Source: CAWDAQ01 sp963800325
GTDB taxonomy: Bacteria; Actinomycetota; Actinomycetes; Actinomycetales; Dermatophilaceae
NCBI GenBank assembly: GCA_963800325.1
Contig: CAWDAQ010000005.1
Span: 682,001 to 746,000 of the forward strand
Direction of reading: 5' to 3'
DNA: 64,000 nucleotides
Shown: piece after piece, positions 8,892 through 17,465 of the stretch
How the letters are laid out: each line of letters opens with the position of its first letter
Numbering within the stretch: the first letter of the stretch is position 1
Notes under the pieces: model-generated
Databases searched by the model: none
The model's input: the letters and a program-made list of their open reading frames with translations, nothing else
What the model was told of the DNA's origin: nothing
Translations under genes and position numbers: made by a program

Positions 8892-9268
8892 CAGGTGAGC
8901 GCCTTGGCCTTCAGCGAGTCGAACTCGGACTGGGTGATGGTTCCCTCGTCGAGCATCTTCCTCGCCGAGGCGATCTGGTCGGCCGGACTCGCGGGCCCGG
9001 CGACCTCGCGGATGTAGGCGTCCTGTTCGCGCCGGGCGTGCTCGACTGCCCGGCCCTGACGCTCGGCCATGCCACGTCCGCGGACGACGACGTAGACCAA
9101 CGCGGTGACGAACGGCAGGAAGATCAGACAGAGCAGCCAGACGGCCTTCGCGAACCCGGAGACCTCCCCGTCGCGGAAGAGGTCAGCGATGATGCTGAAC
9201 AGCGCCATCAGGTAGGCCATGAAGGCGAACGAGATGATGATGAACCAGACGACGTCCCAGAATGACAT
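8891..9268 (-). CDS. Membrane SHOCT-domain protein with PLDc_N-like N-terminus
   Basis: Protein of 125 residues. Two N-terminal membrane helices (about residues 3-28 and 40-62) end in VVVRGRGMAERQG, the pattern of PLDc_N-type anchors. The C-terminus has a SHOCT motif (ADQIASARKMLDEGTITQ, EFDSLKAKAL). The ATG at 9268 is chosen because AGGAAGG lies six bases upstream; an in-frame GTG two codons earlier would be too close to that site. It is translationally coupled to the large membrane protein at 7434-8891, which suggests a joint membrane assembly. Confidence 0.8.
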   Translation of the reverse strand: MSFWDVVWFIIISFAFMAYLMALFSIIADLFRDGEVSGFAKAVWLLCLIFLPFVTALVYVVVRGRGMAERQGRAVEHARREQDAYIREVAGPASPADQIASARKMLDEGTITQSEFDSLKAKALT

Positions 9269-9339
9269 GGTCACCCTTCCTCACACGGGCGACGACGCCG
9301 CCCCTGCCGAAGTGTGGGCCGGGGCCGCCGAGAGGGACC

Positions 9340-9987
9340 TCATCTCGGCCGGATGATCTTGCCCGTCGAGGGAGGTCGCGCCCGGAAGAGCAGGAGCAGG
9401 CTGACGAGCAGCACCCACCCGGGGAAGACGAGCGGGAGCCAGGCGCTCAGGCTGGTCGTGAGCAGCAGCGCAGCCGCGAGACCCCACGTGAGGAAGACGA
9501 GCCAGGCGGGCATGGTCCGGGTCCGCAGCCAGAGCGTGCCCGAGGAGACCATGAACACGCCGGCCATCCGGAGGGCGTAGACGTTGCCGACCTGCAGCAT
9601 CACCGCCCGACCGAAGCGGACGTAGTCCCCCTCGTCCCCGGTGGTCCGGGCGGCGCCGGCGGTGGCCAGGATCGCGCCGGCCAGGGCAGCCGTGACGAAG
9701 ACCATCGCGAGGAAGAGCAGGCCGCTGCCCAGCACGACCGTGGCGAAGAACCGGTCCTCCACGGCCCCGAGCTGGTCGCGCACGACCCCGACGAACCAGA
9801 GGAAGGCGATCCCCGCGATCGGGGTGAGCACGAGGCCCGCCCGGATGCGACCGGCACCCCGGTCGGCCCAGGCGGGGTCGGCGGACGGGTCGGCCGGCAG
9901 GGCCGTCCGCAGGAGCACGATGCTGGCAGCGAAGGCGAGGGCGAACACCACCCCCGCGAGCGCGGCGGCCCGCGGGGTGGTCGTCAT
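9340..9987 (-). CDS. Integral membrane protein, hypothetical
   Basis: About 215 residues with roughly six hydrophobic segments, for example ALAGVVFALAFAASIVLL near the N-terminus and LPLVFPGWVLLVSLLLLF near the C-terminus. A short basic tail ends it. I do not recognise the family. The ATG at 9987 opens just before the first helix; a GTG 12 codons upstream is an alternative. It is on the same strand as the SHOCT membrane pair, about 70 bases upstream, so it may belong to their transcription unit. Confidence 0.65.
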   Translation of the reverse strand: MTTTPRAAALAGVVFALAFAASIVLLRTALPADPSADPAWADRGAGRIRAGLVLTPIAGIAFLWFVGVVRDQLGAVEDRFFATVVLGSGLLFLAMVFVTAALAGAILATAGAARTTGDEGDYVRFGRAVMLQVGNVYALRMAGVFMVSSGTLWLRTRTMPAWLVFLTWGLAAALLLTTSLSAWLPLVFPGWVLLVSLLLLFRARPPSTGKIIRPR

Positions 9988-10161
9988 CCTGACCCCGCGC
10001 GGCCCCCCGGCTGCGGTCACCACAGCATCATCGGCCCGAGTGGGGCGGGGAGGGAACCGCTGGGCGGGCGGGGCCCGGTTCTCACCCGCAAGGGGTGACC
10101 CCGGCCCGCGTCGGTCACCCTAGCCTGACCGGGACGGCGACGTTACCGAGGAGGGGCCCTG

Positions 10162-11709
10162 ATGTCGGACACCCGCGCACGGACCTCCTCCGGGCCCGAC
10201 CCGGTGACGCCCGACCCGGACCTGGAGGCGTTGCTCTCCGACTACCGCTCGACCCGGGAGGCCGTCGAGCGCAGCGTGCTCCCGCTCGCCACGTCCGTCG
10301 ACGGGCGACACTTCGAGGTCCAGTCCTCCCTCCGCGACCTCGCCCTCCGACGTGGGGGCTACGTCGTCCTCGAGGACGAGGGCGGCGGCCGTCTCGGTCA
10401 GGTCACCGACCTGCGCAGCGTCTCCACAACGGCCCACGGCGCCATCGGCCGGGCCGGCGACGTGGTCGTCCGGCTCGCCGAGGGGACGGGCATCGTCCTC
10501 GACGACGACGACACCCCCTTCCACGACGCCATGGTCCGACCCGCGAGCCCCGACGAGGTCGCGGCGTGGCTGGGCCGGGCCCGGCCCCCCCGGGCCCCGC
10601 TGCACATCGGCGAGCTGCGCCACGCGCCGGGGGTGCGGGCGACCCTCGACAGCGGGGGCCTGAACCGGCACACGTTCATGTGTGGCCAGTCCGGCTCGGG
10701 CAAGACGTACTCGCTCGGCCTGCTCATCGAACAGATCCTCAGCGAGACCTCGCTGCGCGTCGTCGTCCTCGACCCGAACTCGGACTACGTCGGGATCGGG
10801 CGGGTGCGCGAGGGCACCCCGACCGAGGCGGCGGAACGCTACGCCCACGTCCCCGCCGAGGTCGCGGTCTGGTCGAACCGCCCCGGGGCGGACCACCCCC
10901 TGCGGCTCACCGCGGCCGATCTCGACCCCGCGGTGCAGGCGGCGGTCCTCGGCCTGGACCCCGTCCGCGACCGCGAGGAGTACGCCGCCCTCAGCGACCT
11001 GCTGCGCACCGGCGCCCGCGGAGAGGCGCTGCGGCGCGGACTCGACGACGTCGTCCGGTCCGGCTCGGCCGGCGCCCGGATGCTCGCGATGCGGGCCGCC
11101 AACCTCGGCGTCCTCGACTGGTCGGTGTGGGACCCCGAGCACCCCTCGCTCGTCGAGGAGCTGCGCCACCCCACGCACCGCTGCACCGTCGTCGACCTCG
11201 GGTCCCTGGACCGGATGAGCGAGCAGCGCCTCGTGTCCGAGGCGGTCCTCTCCACCCTCTGGGGCACCCGCACGGACCGCAGGCCGTGCCTGGTCGTCGT
11301 CGACGAGGCCCACAACATCTGCCCCGCCGAGCCGCGGGACGCCCTCGGCAGGATGGCGACCGACCAGGCGGTCCAGATCGCCGCCGAGGGCCGCAAGTAC
11401 GGGCTCTACCTCCTCACCGCCACCCAACGCCCGGACAAGGTCCACGAGAACGTCGTCTCGCAGTGCGACAACCTGCTCCTGATGCGGATGAACTCCGAGG
11501 CCGACGTCGCCGACCTCGCCCGGCTGTTCTCGTTCGTCCCGCGGGGGCTGCTGGCGGGATCGACGTCGTTCCGGCTCGGCGAGGCCCTCGTCGCGGGCAA
11601 GCTCAGCCCCTACGCGGCCTACGTCCAGATGGGGACCCGGGTCTCCCCGGAGGGCGGGGCCGACGTGCCCACCACGTGGGCGGCGCCGCGGCCCCGCCCC
11701 GGGGCCTGA
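10162..11709 (+). CDS. HerA-like (DUF87) P-loop ATPase
   Basis: Hexameric DNA-translocase-type ATPase of 515 residues. The N-terminal region (about 1-150) resembles a HAS-barrel-like beta domain. Walker A GQSGSGKT is at residues 175-182, followed by VVVLDPNSDYVG. Walker B LVVVDEAHN is at about 377-385. Motif TATQRPDKV and the late motif QCDNLLLMRMNSE match the HerA/FtsK superfamily. In archaea HerA works with the nuclease NurA in end resection; no NurA-like gene is adjacent. A possible -10 TAGCCT lies near 10117 and AGGAGG lies before the ATG. It converges with the UPF0182 gene. Confidence 0.8.
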   Translation: MSDTRARTSSGPDPVTPDPDLEALLSDYRSTREAVERSVLPLATSVDGRHFEVQSSLRDLALRRGGYVVLEDEGGGRLGQVTDLRSVSTTAHGAIGRAGDVVVRLAEGTGIVLDDDDTPFHDAMVRPASPDEVAAWLGRARPPRAPLHIGELRHAPGVRATLDSGGLNRHTFMCGQSGSGKTYSLGLLIEQILSETSLRVVVLDPNSDYVGIGRVREGTPTEAAERYAHVPAEVAVWSNRPGADHPLRLTAADLDPAVQAAVLGLDPVRDREEYAALSDLLRTGARGEALRRGLDDVVRSGSAGARMLAMRAANLGVLDWSVWDPEHPSLVEELRHPTHRCTVVDLGSLDRMSEQRLVSEAVLSTLWGTRTDRRPCLVVVDEAHNICPAEPRDALGRMATDQAVQIAAEGRKYGLYLLTATQRPDKVHENVVSQCDNLLLMRMNSEADVADLARLFSFVPRGLLAGSTSFRLGEALVAGKLSPYAAYVQMGTRVSPEGGADVPTTWAAPRPRPGA

Positions 11710-11727
11710 CGGCCCCTGCGGGGAGGG

Positions 11728-14700
11728 TCACCCCGTCGACGCGGCGCTCGGGCTGGTGCTCGTGCTCGTGCTCGACGAGGGCGCACTCGGGCTCGGGCTC
11801 GGGCTGGCGCCGGAGCTCGAGCCTGACGGGCTCGGCGACGGCGAGACCTGCACCGACCCGCCCTCCGGCTGGGCGGCGACCGCCCGCTGGATGGCGTCCT
11901 GGAGCGCCTTCTGTGCCTTGCCGTACGCGGCGAAGTCGCCCTTCTTCAGCGCCGCACTCCCGTCGTCGTACGCCTTCTGGATGTCCTCGAGGGCCTGGCG
12001 CAGGTCCGGCGACTCGGTCCCGCCGGTCCCGCCGGTGGTCCCGGAGTCTCCCGATCCGCCCGAGCCGTTCTGGCTCGTCCCCGAGCCGGAGTCGCCGGCC
12101 GTCGCGCCGGACTGGCCGGCGAAGACCTGGTCGAGCGCCCCGTTGAGGGTGGCGGCCCAGCCGAGCCGGTCACCGAACGCGGCGACGGTCACCCTGGAGA
12201 GCGGGTAGGCAGAGGCCGACTGGGCGCTGACGTAGATCGGCTGGACGTAGAGCAGGCCGCCGCCGACGGGCAGCGTGAGCAGGTTGCCCAGGGTGACCTT
12301 CGAGCCCTGCTGCCGGTTGTTGTTGAGGAACTGGCTCAGGGTGAGGCTGAACCCGGGCGAGTTGTCGTTGCTGCTGTTGATGTCGTTCTGGACCTGGCCG
12401 GGTCCCTTGACGTTGGACTCCCGTGGCAGCTCGAGCAGTCGCAGCTTGCCGTAGTCGGGGGCGCGTTGCCCCTTCTCGCGTCCGGCGTCGGCGTCGACGG
12501 CCAGGAACCCGGAGAGCACCTCGCGGTCACCGACCGGCATGAACGTCGTCGTCAGCGAGAACGTCGGGTCCTGCTGGCCCGGCATGGCGAGCGTGAGGTA
12601 GTACGGCGGTTGGAAGACGTTGCGGGTCTCCTGGGCCGGGTCGGCCGGCACCCGCCAGAAGTCGTTGCCGCCGTAGAACGAGCCGGCGCTGGTGACGTGG
12701 TACTTGCTCAGCAGGGAGCGCTGCACCTTGAACAGGTCCTCGGGGTAGCGCAGGTGGGCCATGAGGTCGCCGCTGATGTCGCTCATCGGCAGCACGGTGT
12801 TCCCGAACGCCTTGCTCCACGCCTTCAGGACCGGGTCCTTCTCGTCCCAGGTGTAGAGCTTGACCGTGCCGTCGTAGGCGTCGACGGTCGCCTTGACCGA
12901 GTTGCGGATGTAGTTGATCTCCCCGGCCCGGACGGCGCTGACGCTCGAGGCGCGCTCGGTGGTCGAGTCCGAGGTCACGGTGTCGATGTTCTGCAGCGAC
13001 GAGTACGGGTAGTGCGACGTCGTCGTGTAGCCGTCGATGATCCACTTCACGCGGCCGTCGACGATCGCGGGATAGGGGTTGCCGTCGAGGTTGAGCCACG
13101 GCGCGACCTTCGAGACCCGCTTCTCGGGCGAGCGGTCGTACATCAGCCTCGAGTCCGAGTTCACGGCGTCGGAGAGGAGGAACTTCAGCTCGCGGTACTT
13201 GATCGCGTACGCGACCTGGCGCGGGAAGCTGCCGATCGGCACCCCGCCGTCACCGGTGTACGTCGAGTTCTTCTGGCCGTCTGAGCTGCCGTCGGGGTAG
13301 TCGAACTCGCGCGGGGAGGCCCCCTTCGGTGCCCCGATGATGGAGTAGGGCGGGGACTGCTCCCCGAAGTAGATCCGCGGCTCGAACTTCGGCAGGTCCC
13401 CGGTCGGGGGGATGTTCTTCTCGGAGAAGACCGGCTGCCCGTCGCTGTCGCGCTTGTTGCCGTAGGCGGCGACGACCCCGAACCCGTGGGTGTAGACCGT
13501 GTGGTCGTTGAGCCAGTTCCGCTGGGCGGCCGGGACCCCGTCGAGGGCGAGCTCGCGCACCGCGATGACCGTGTCGGCGTCCTTGCCGTCGATGCGGTAC
13601 CGGTCGACGTCGAGGGCGTCCGGGAAGGCGTAGTAGGACTTCAGCGCCTGGAGCTGGCGGAACGTCGGCGAGACGACGATCGGGTCGACGAGGCGGATGC
13701 CGGGGATCGTGTCGGCGTCGTTGCGCAGCTGGCCGCGGCTGGCGTTCGTCGTCGCGTCGTACGGGGTGACCTCGACCCCGTCGAGACCGTACGCGGCCCG
13801 GGTCGCGTCGATGTTGCGCTGGAGGTACGGCGTCTCGAGCGACTTCTCGGACGGGTTGACCCGGAAGGACTGGATCAGCGCCGGGTAGAGCCCGCCGACG
13901 AGCACCGACATCGCGGTCAGCAGCGCGACGCCGATGATGGGCAGTCGCCACGACCGGGTCCAGATCGACGCGAGGAACAGGCCGGCGCACATGATCGCGG
14001 CGACCGCGAGGATCGCCTTGGTCGGCAGCACGGCCTTGTCGTCGGTGTACGTGATCCCGGTCAGCAGGTCCCCGCTCGAGGTCGACAGGGCGTAGCGGTC
14101 GAACCAGTACACGCCGGCACGGACGAGGGCGAGGACGGCGCCGAGGACGGACAGGTGGATGATCGCCGCGGTGGTCGACCGGCCACGACCGGGCAGCTGG
14201 AGGCCGCCGTAGACGTAGTGGGTGAACCCGGCCGCGATGAGGGCGAGCACGAGGACCATCGTCGCGAACCCCAGCAGGAACTGGATCCACGGCAGGGTGA
14301 AGACGAAGAAGCCGACGTCGAGGCCGAACTGGGGGTCCTTCGTGCCGAACGGGGTCCCGTTGCGCCACAGCAGGTAGGTCTTCCACTGCCCGGCGGCACC
14401 GAGCGCGGCGAGGACCCCGAGGATCCCGGGCACCGCGATCACCGCGACCTTGCGCAGCGGCTCGATGGCCTGCCGGTACTGCTCCAGGCTCTGTTGCGCC
14501 GGGGTCGAGGGGACGTACAACGGCCGGGTGCGGTAGGCGATGACGAGGCTGGAGCCGGTGAGCCCTGCGGTCACGACGAAGCCGATGACGAACAGCAGAA
14601 CCCGGGTCCCGAGCGTCGTCGTGAAGACGCTGCGGTAGCCGACGGCGTCGTACCAGAGGATGTCGGTCCACAGTTGGGCGAGCAGGCTGATCCCGATCAG

Positions 14701-14913
14701 GACCACGCCGAGGATGATGATCGTCGGCAGGAGGGTGCCGCGCCGCCGCACCGACGGCGGTCCCCCGCGGGGCCGTCCCGGCCCGGGGCGTCGCCCGCCC
14801 GGGCCCCCGCCGGAGGAGCCGGACCCGCCCCCGGAGCCGGACCCGCCCCCGGAGCCGCTGCCGGGCCCGCCGCCCTCGTCGGCCGGCCCGTCGAACCACT
14901 CTGACTGACTCAC
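11728..14913 (-). CDS. UPF0182-family large membrane protein
   Basis: Protein of about 1061 residues. A Gly/Ser-rich cytoplasmic N-terminus (residues 10-50) precedes seven membrane helices spread over about residues 60-340. A long extracytoplasmic domain follows, including DHTVYTHGFGVVAAYGN and FWRVPADPAQ, as in UPF0182 (COG1615). The last 150 residues are a Gly/Ser/Thr linker, a charged helix (DLRQALEDIQKAYDDGSAAL) and a Ser/Pro/Thr-rich tail. The frame stays open far upstream, but GTG at 14913, beginning VSQSEWFDG, is the first start consistent with homologues. Function unknown; the family is widespread in actinobacteria beside PPA1309 and PDZ-protease genes, as here. Confidence 0.85.
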   Translation of the reverse strand: MSQSEWFDGPADEGGGPGSGSGGGSGSGGGSGSSGGGPGGRRPGPGRPRGGPPSVRRRGTLLPTIIILGVVLIGISLLAQLWTDILWYDAVGYRSVFTTTLGTRVLLFVIGFVVTAGLTGSSLVIAYRTRPLYVPSTPAQQSLEQYRQAIEPLRKVAVIAVPGILGVLAALGAAGQWKTYLLWRNGTPFGTKDPQFGLDVGFFVFTLPWIQFLLGFATMVLVLALIAAGFTHYVYGGLQLPGRGRSTTAAIIHLSVLGAVLALVRAGVYWFDRYALSTSSGDLLTGITYTDDKAVLPTKAILAVAAIMCAGLFLASIWTRSWRLPIIGVALLTAMSVLVGGLYPALIQSFRVNPSEKSLETPYLQRNIDATRAAYGLDGVEVTPYDATTNASRGQLRNDADTIPGIRLVDPIVVSPTFRQLQALKSYYAFPDALDVDRYRIDGKDADTVIAVRELALDGVPAAQRNWLNDHTVYTHGFGVVAAYGNKRDSDGQPVFSEKNIPPTGDLPKFEPRIYFGEQSPPYSIIGAPKGASPREFDYPDGSSDGQKNSTYTGDGGVPIGSFPRQVAYAIKYRELKFLLSDAVNSDSRLMYDRSPEKRVSKVAPWLNLDGNPYPAIVDGRVKWIIDGYTTTSHYPYSSLQNIDTVTSDSTTERASSVSAVRAGEINYIRNSVKATVDAYDGTVKLYTWDEKDPVLKAWSKAFGNTVLPMSDISGDLMAHLRYPEDLFKVQRSLLSKYHVTSAGSFYGGNDFWRVPADPAQETRNVFQPPYYLTLAMPGQQDPTFSLTTTFMPVGDREVLSGFLAVDADAGREKGQRAPDYGKLRLLELPRESNVKGPGQVQNDINSSNDNSPGFSLTLSQFLNNNRQQGSKVTLGNLLTLPVGGGLLYVQPIYVSAQSASAYPLSRVTVAAFGDRLGWAATLNGALDQVFAGQSGATAGDSGSGTSQNGSGGSGDSGTTGGTGGTESPDLRQALEDIQKAYDDGSAALKKGDFAAYGKAQKALQDAIQRAVAAQPEGGSVQVSPSPSPSGSSSGASPSPSPSAPSSSTSTSTSPSAASTG

Positions 14914-15124
14914 TGACGCCCCATCACTTCGCTTCCCCGCGCGCGCTGGACCGCGCGGGAGGGAGACCCCAAGGTAACCCGTGATCCTGAGACGGGGGTC
15001 GCCCCCGGGTATCAGGTCGGTATCGGCGGGTCGGCGCGGGGCGGCGGCGGCCCCTCGGTGCAGGCGGGCCGGCACCGGTGGCGGGGGCGGCCTGCCCCGA
15101 CCGCCCGGCCCGGGGTGGGGCACG
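14914..15124. promoter_or_regulatory. Divergent region between the UPF0182 and PPA1309-type genes
   Basis: A 211-base gap between divergent genes. It contains the G/C-only runs usual for this genome and no obvious repeat. I see no convincing -10/-35 pair, so only its position argues for promoters. Confidence 0.3.
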
Positions 15125-15667
15125 ATGGGGGACGTGAGCACCTCCCCGCAGCCCGTGACCGACCCCCTGGCCGTCGTCGCCCTCGACACCGAGCGGCACG
15201 TCGCCGCCGGCGGGTGGGACCAGAACCCGAGGCTGTTCGCGCTCGTGCCCACCGCGGACCTCGTCCAGCGCGAGCCCCACCTGCGGTCCCGGTTCGGGGC
15301 CGAGCCCGGTCCGGAGGAGCTCACCGCGATCGAGCAGGAGGACCTGCCGAGAACCCAGTCGCTGGAGTCGGTGCTCGGCAGGATGACGTGGCCCGAGGCG
15401 GTCCGGGGGGCGGCCATCGCGGTCGAGCGGATCGTGGTCCCGCCGGCCGCGGAGCGTGACCTGCCCGAGGACCCGGAGGCGGCGGTCGAGGTCCTCGCCG
15501 CGCACCCGGAGCGGCAGGACGTCCGCCTCGTCGCGGCGGTGGTCCGTGGCGGCCGGAGCATCTGCCTGCTGCGCCAGCGCGCCCACGACGACGACGACCA
15601 CGTCGCGGTGGGCGAGGACATCGCCCCGGGGCTCGTCCACGCCCTCGCGGCCACCCTCGAGGACTGA
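15125..15667 (+). CDS. PPA1309-family protein
   Basis: Protein of 180 residues, acidic and without membrane segments. Recognisable segments are DPLAVVALDTERHVAAGGWD, NPRLFALVPTADLV near the N-terminus, and TWPEAVRGAAIAVERIVVPP in the middle. This matches a conserved actinobacterial family of unknown role encoded next to UPF0182 and PDZ-protease genes. ATG at 15125 is preferred over a GTG three codons later. It ends 23 bases before the convergent PDZ-protease stop. Confidence 0.75.
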   Translation: MGDVSTSPQPVTDPLAVVALDTERHVAAGGWDQNPRLFALVPTADLVQREPHLRSRFGAEPGPEELTAIEQEDLPRTQSLESVLGRMTWPEAVRGAAIAVERIVVPPAAERDLPEDPEAAVEVLAAHPERQDVRLVAAVVRGGRSICLLRQRAHDDDDHVAVGEDIAPGLVHALAATLED

Positions 15668-15690
15668 CCGCCCGGGACGGAGGGCCCCGC

Positions 15691-16782
15691 TCAGCCCCCG
15701 GCGCGGCAGGTGGGCAGGTTCCCGCCGTGGTCCCGGGCGATCGCCCGGACGGCGTGGACGGCGTCGTCGTACGTCGAGACCCGCACGACGTGCAGCCCGT
15801 CCGGGACGTGCCCGCGGACCTCGCCGCAGTTGTCCGAGGGCGCGAGGAACCACTGCGCCCCGCCGCGGGAGGCCCCGACGAGCTTCTGGCGGATGCCGCC
15901 GATCGGGCCGACCGTGCCGTCGTCGGCGATGGTGCCGGTGCCGGCGATGTCCGCCCCGCCGGTCATGGCGCCCGGCGTGAGCACGTCGCGCACCGCGAGC
16001 GAGAACATCATCCCGGCGGACGGCCCGCCGACGTTGCCGGCGTCGATGCGGACCGTGAACGGGAAGCTGAAGTCGGTCCGCAGGAAGATCCCGAGGACGG
16101 CCGTGCCGTCCGCGGACCCGGTCTTGGCCGTCACCGGCGTGCGCGCGCCGTCGCGGCGCACGACGAGGTGGACCGTCTCCCCCGGCTCGTGGGCCCGGAC
16201 CCGGTCCTGGACGTCGGTGACGCGGGTGACCTCGTGCCCGTCGACGGACAGGAGGACGTCACCGGTCTTCAGCGCGTCCCCCGACGGGGCGGAGTCACCG
16301 ACGCCGGCGACGACGACCTTCTCGGTGACGTCCCGGCCGAGGCTGCGCAGCGCGACGGCGATCGCCTCCTGCTGCGAGCCCTTCATCTCGGCCTCGTTGC
16401 GCTGCTCGACCTGCGAGCTCGTCACGCCCTGGGGGAAGACCGCGTCCTCGTCGAGGACCACGCTGGAGGGATCGAGCCATCCCCGCAGCACGTCCCAGAC
16501 GTCGACGTCCGTGCCGGGGCCGCCGAGGACCCGCACCGTCGTGAAGTCGAGCCGGCCCTTCGTCGGGTAGGTCCTGGCGCCGTCGACGCTGACGAGCCGC
16601 TCGCCGGAGGAGGTGGTCCCGAGGGTGTTGGCGACAGGACCGGGCTCCATGACGACGTAGGGGAGGTGGACCAGCGACATCAGCGCCGCGACGACGATCG
16701 CGAGGAAGGCGACCAGGAGCGCGGTGGCGGCGCCCCGCCCGAGCCGCAGGGGGTTGTCCTGCCCGGTGTCCCGCCACGTCAC
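15691..16782 (-). CDS. PDZ-Lon (S16-type) membrane-anchored serine protease
   Basis: Protein of 363 residues. An N-terminal membrane anchor (about residues 19-42) precedes an extracytoplasmic region. A PDZ domain follows (about 180-250, DALKTGDVLLSVDGHEV). A Lon-type proteolytic domain ends the protein. The catalytic Ser is in GGPSAGMM and the Lys in GGIRQKLVGA, the S16 Ser-Lys dyad. It lacks the Lon ATPase, like the family next to UPF0182 in other actinobacteria. The GTG start overlaps the moaE stop by GTGA. Substrates are unknown; cell-envelope protein turnover is likely. Confidence 0.88.
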   Translation of the reverse strand: MTWRDTGQDNPLRLGRGAATALLVAFLAIVVAALMSLVHLPYVVMEPGPVANTLGTTSSGERLVSVDGARTYPTKGRLDFTTVRVLGGPGTDVDVWDVLRGWLDPSSVVLDEDAVFPQGVTSSQVEQRNEAEMKGSQQEAIAVALRSLGRDVTEKVVVAGVGDSAPSGDALKTGDVLLSVDGHEVTRVTDVQDRVRAHEPGETVHLVVRRDGARTPVTAKTGSADGTAVLGIFLRTDFSFPFTVRIDAGNVGGPSAGMMFSLAVRDVLTPGAMTGGADIAGTGTIADDGTVGPIGGIRQKLVGASRGGAQWFLAPSDNCGEVRGHVPDGLHVVRVSTYDDAVHAVRAIARDHGGNLPTCRAGG

Positions 16783-17210
16783 GGCAGGCCCACCCACTCG
16801 TCCCCGCCGTCGCGGAAGTGCTGGTGCTTCCAGATCGGGGTCCGCGCCTTGAGGGTGTCGATGAGGTCGCGGCACGCGGTGAACGCCTCGCCGCGGTGGG
16901 CGGCGGCCGCGGCGACGACGACGGCGACGTCCCCGACGTCGAGGTGGCCCACCCGGTGGGTGACGGCGAGCCGGACCCCGGGGGTGCGGGCGAGGACGTC
17001 CTCGCAGGCGGCCCGCATCGCGTCCGCCGCCGTGGGGTGCGCCGAGTAGTCGAGGTCGGTGACGTCCGACCCGTGGTCGTGGTCGCGGACGACGCCGAGG
17101 AACACGGCGACCCCGCCGCAGCGGGGGTCGCGGACGTCGGCGAGCGCCTCGTCGACGCTGAGCGGCTCCTCCCGCAACTCGCAGCGTGTCACCACACCCT
17201 CGACGCTCAC
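16779..17210 (-). CDS. moaE: Molybdopterin synthase catalytic subunit
   Basis: Protein of 143 residues that, with MoaD, inserts sulfur into precursor Z to make molybdopterin. Family motifs include GGVAVFLGVVRDHDHG, then RVGHLDVGDVAVVVAAAAAH, FTACRDLIDTLKARTPIWKH and the C-terminal EWVGL. The catalytic Lys lies in LKARTPIWK. The GTG start at 17210 fits the family length. It is unusual that it overlaps a PDZ-Lon protease gene; no moaA, moaC or moaD is nearby, although MoeZ is encoded at 38631. Confidence 0.92.
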   Translation of the reverse strand: MSVEGVVTRCELREEPLSVDEALADVRDPRCGGVAVFLGVVRDHDHGSDVTDLDYSAHPTAADAMRAACEDVLARTPGVRLAVTHRVGHLDVGDVAVVVAAAAAHRGEAFTACRDLIDTLKARTPIWKHQHFRDGGDEWVGLP

Positions 17211-17465
17211 CCGGCTCCTCCGATCCTCGCCCGTGACCTCGTCGTCGTCCGGTCGGCGCCCGGTGGAGGTCCGGTGGACGCCTCACCGCGCACGCCGACC
17301 AAGCATGACTCATCGTCGTGGGTACCCCGCCCGCAGGTCCGCCGGCGCTACGCCGGGAGCGAACCGTGGGCCGGTCGGGAACTCCCGGCGGCTCCCGCGT
17401 GGTTGTCTGGGGAGGACGCACACCGAGCCGTGAAGAGGCCGTCCCGAGGCCGTCAAGGAGACACC

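Noticed and set aside
10120..11445. 441-residue ORF antisense to the HerA-like gene
   Set aside because: High-GC antisense frame with Val/Asp/Gly/Arg-rich, motif-free sequence; the sense strand has clear P-loop motifs and a ribosome-binding site.
14914..15654. Upstream extension of the UPF0182 frame to 15654
   Set aside because: It would overlap the PPA1309-type gene on the other strand; homologues begin near GTG 14913.
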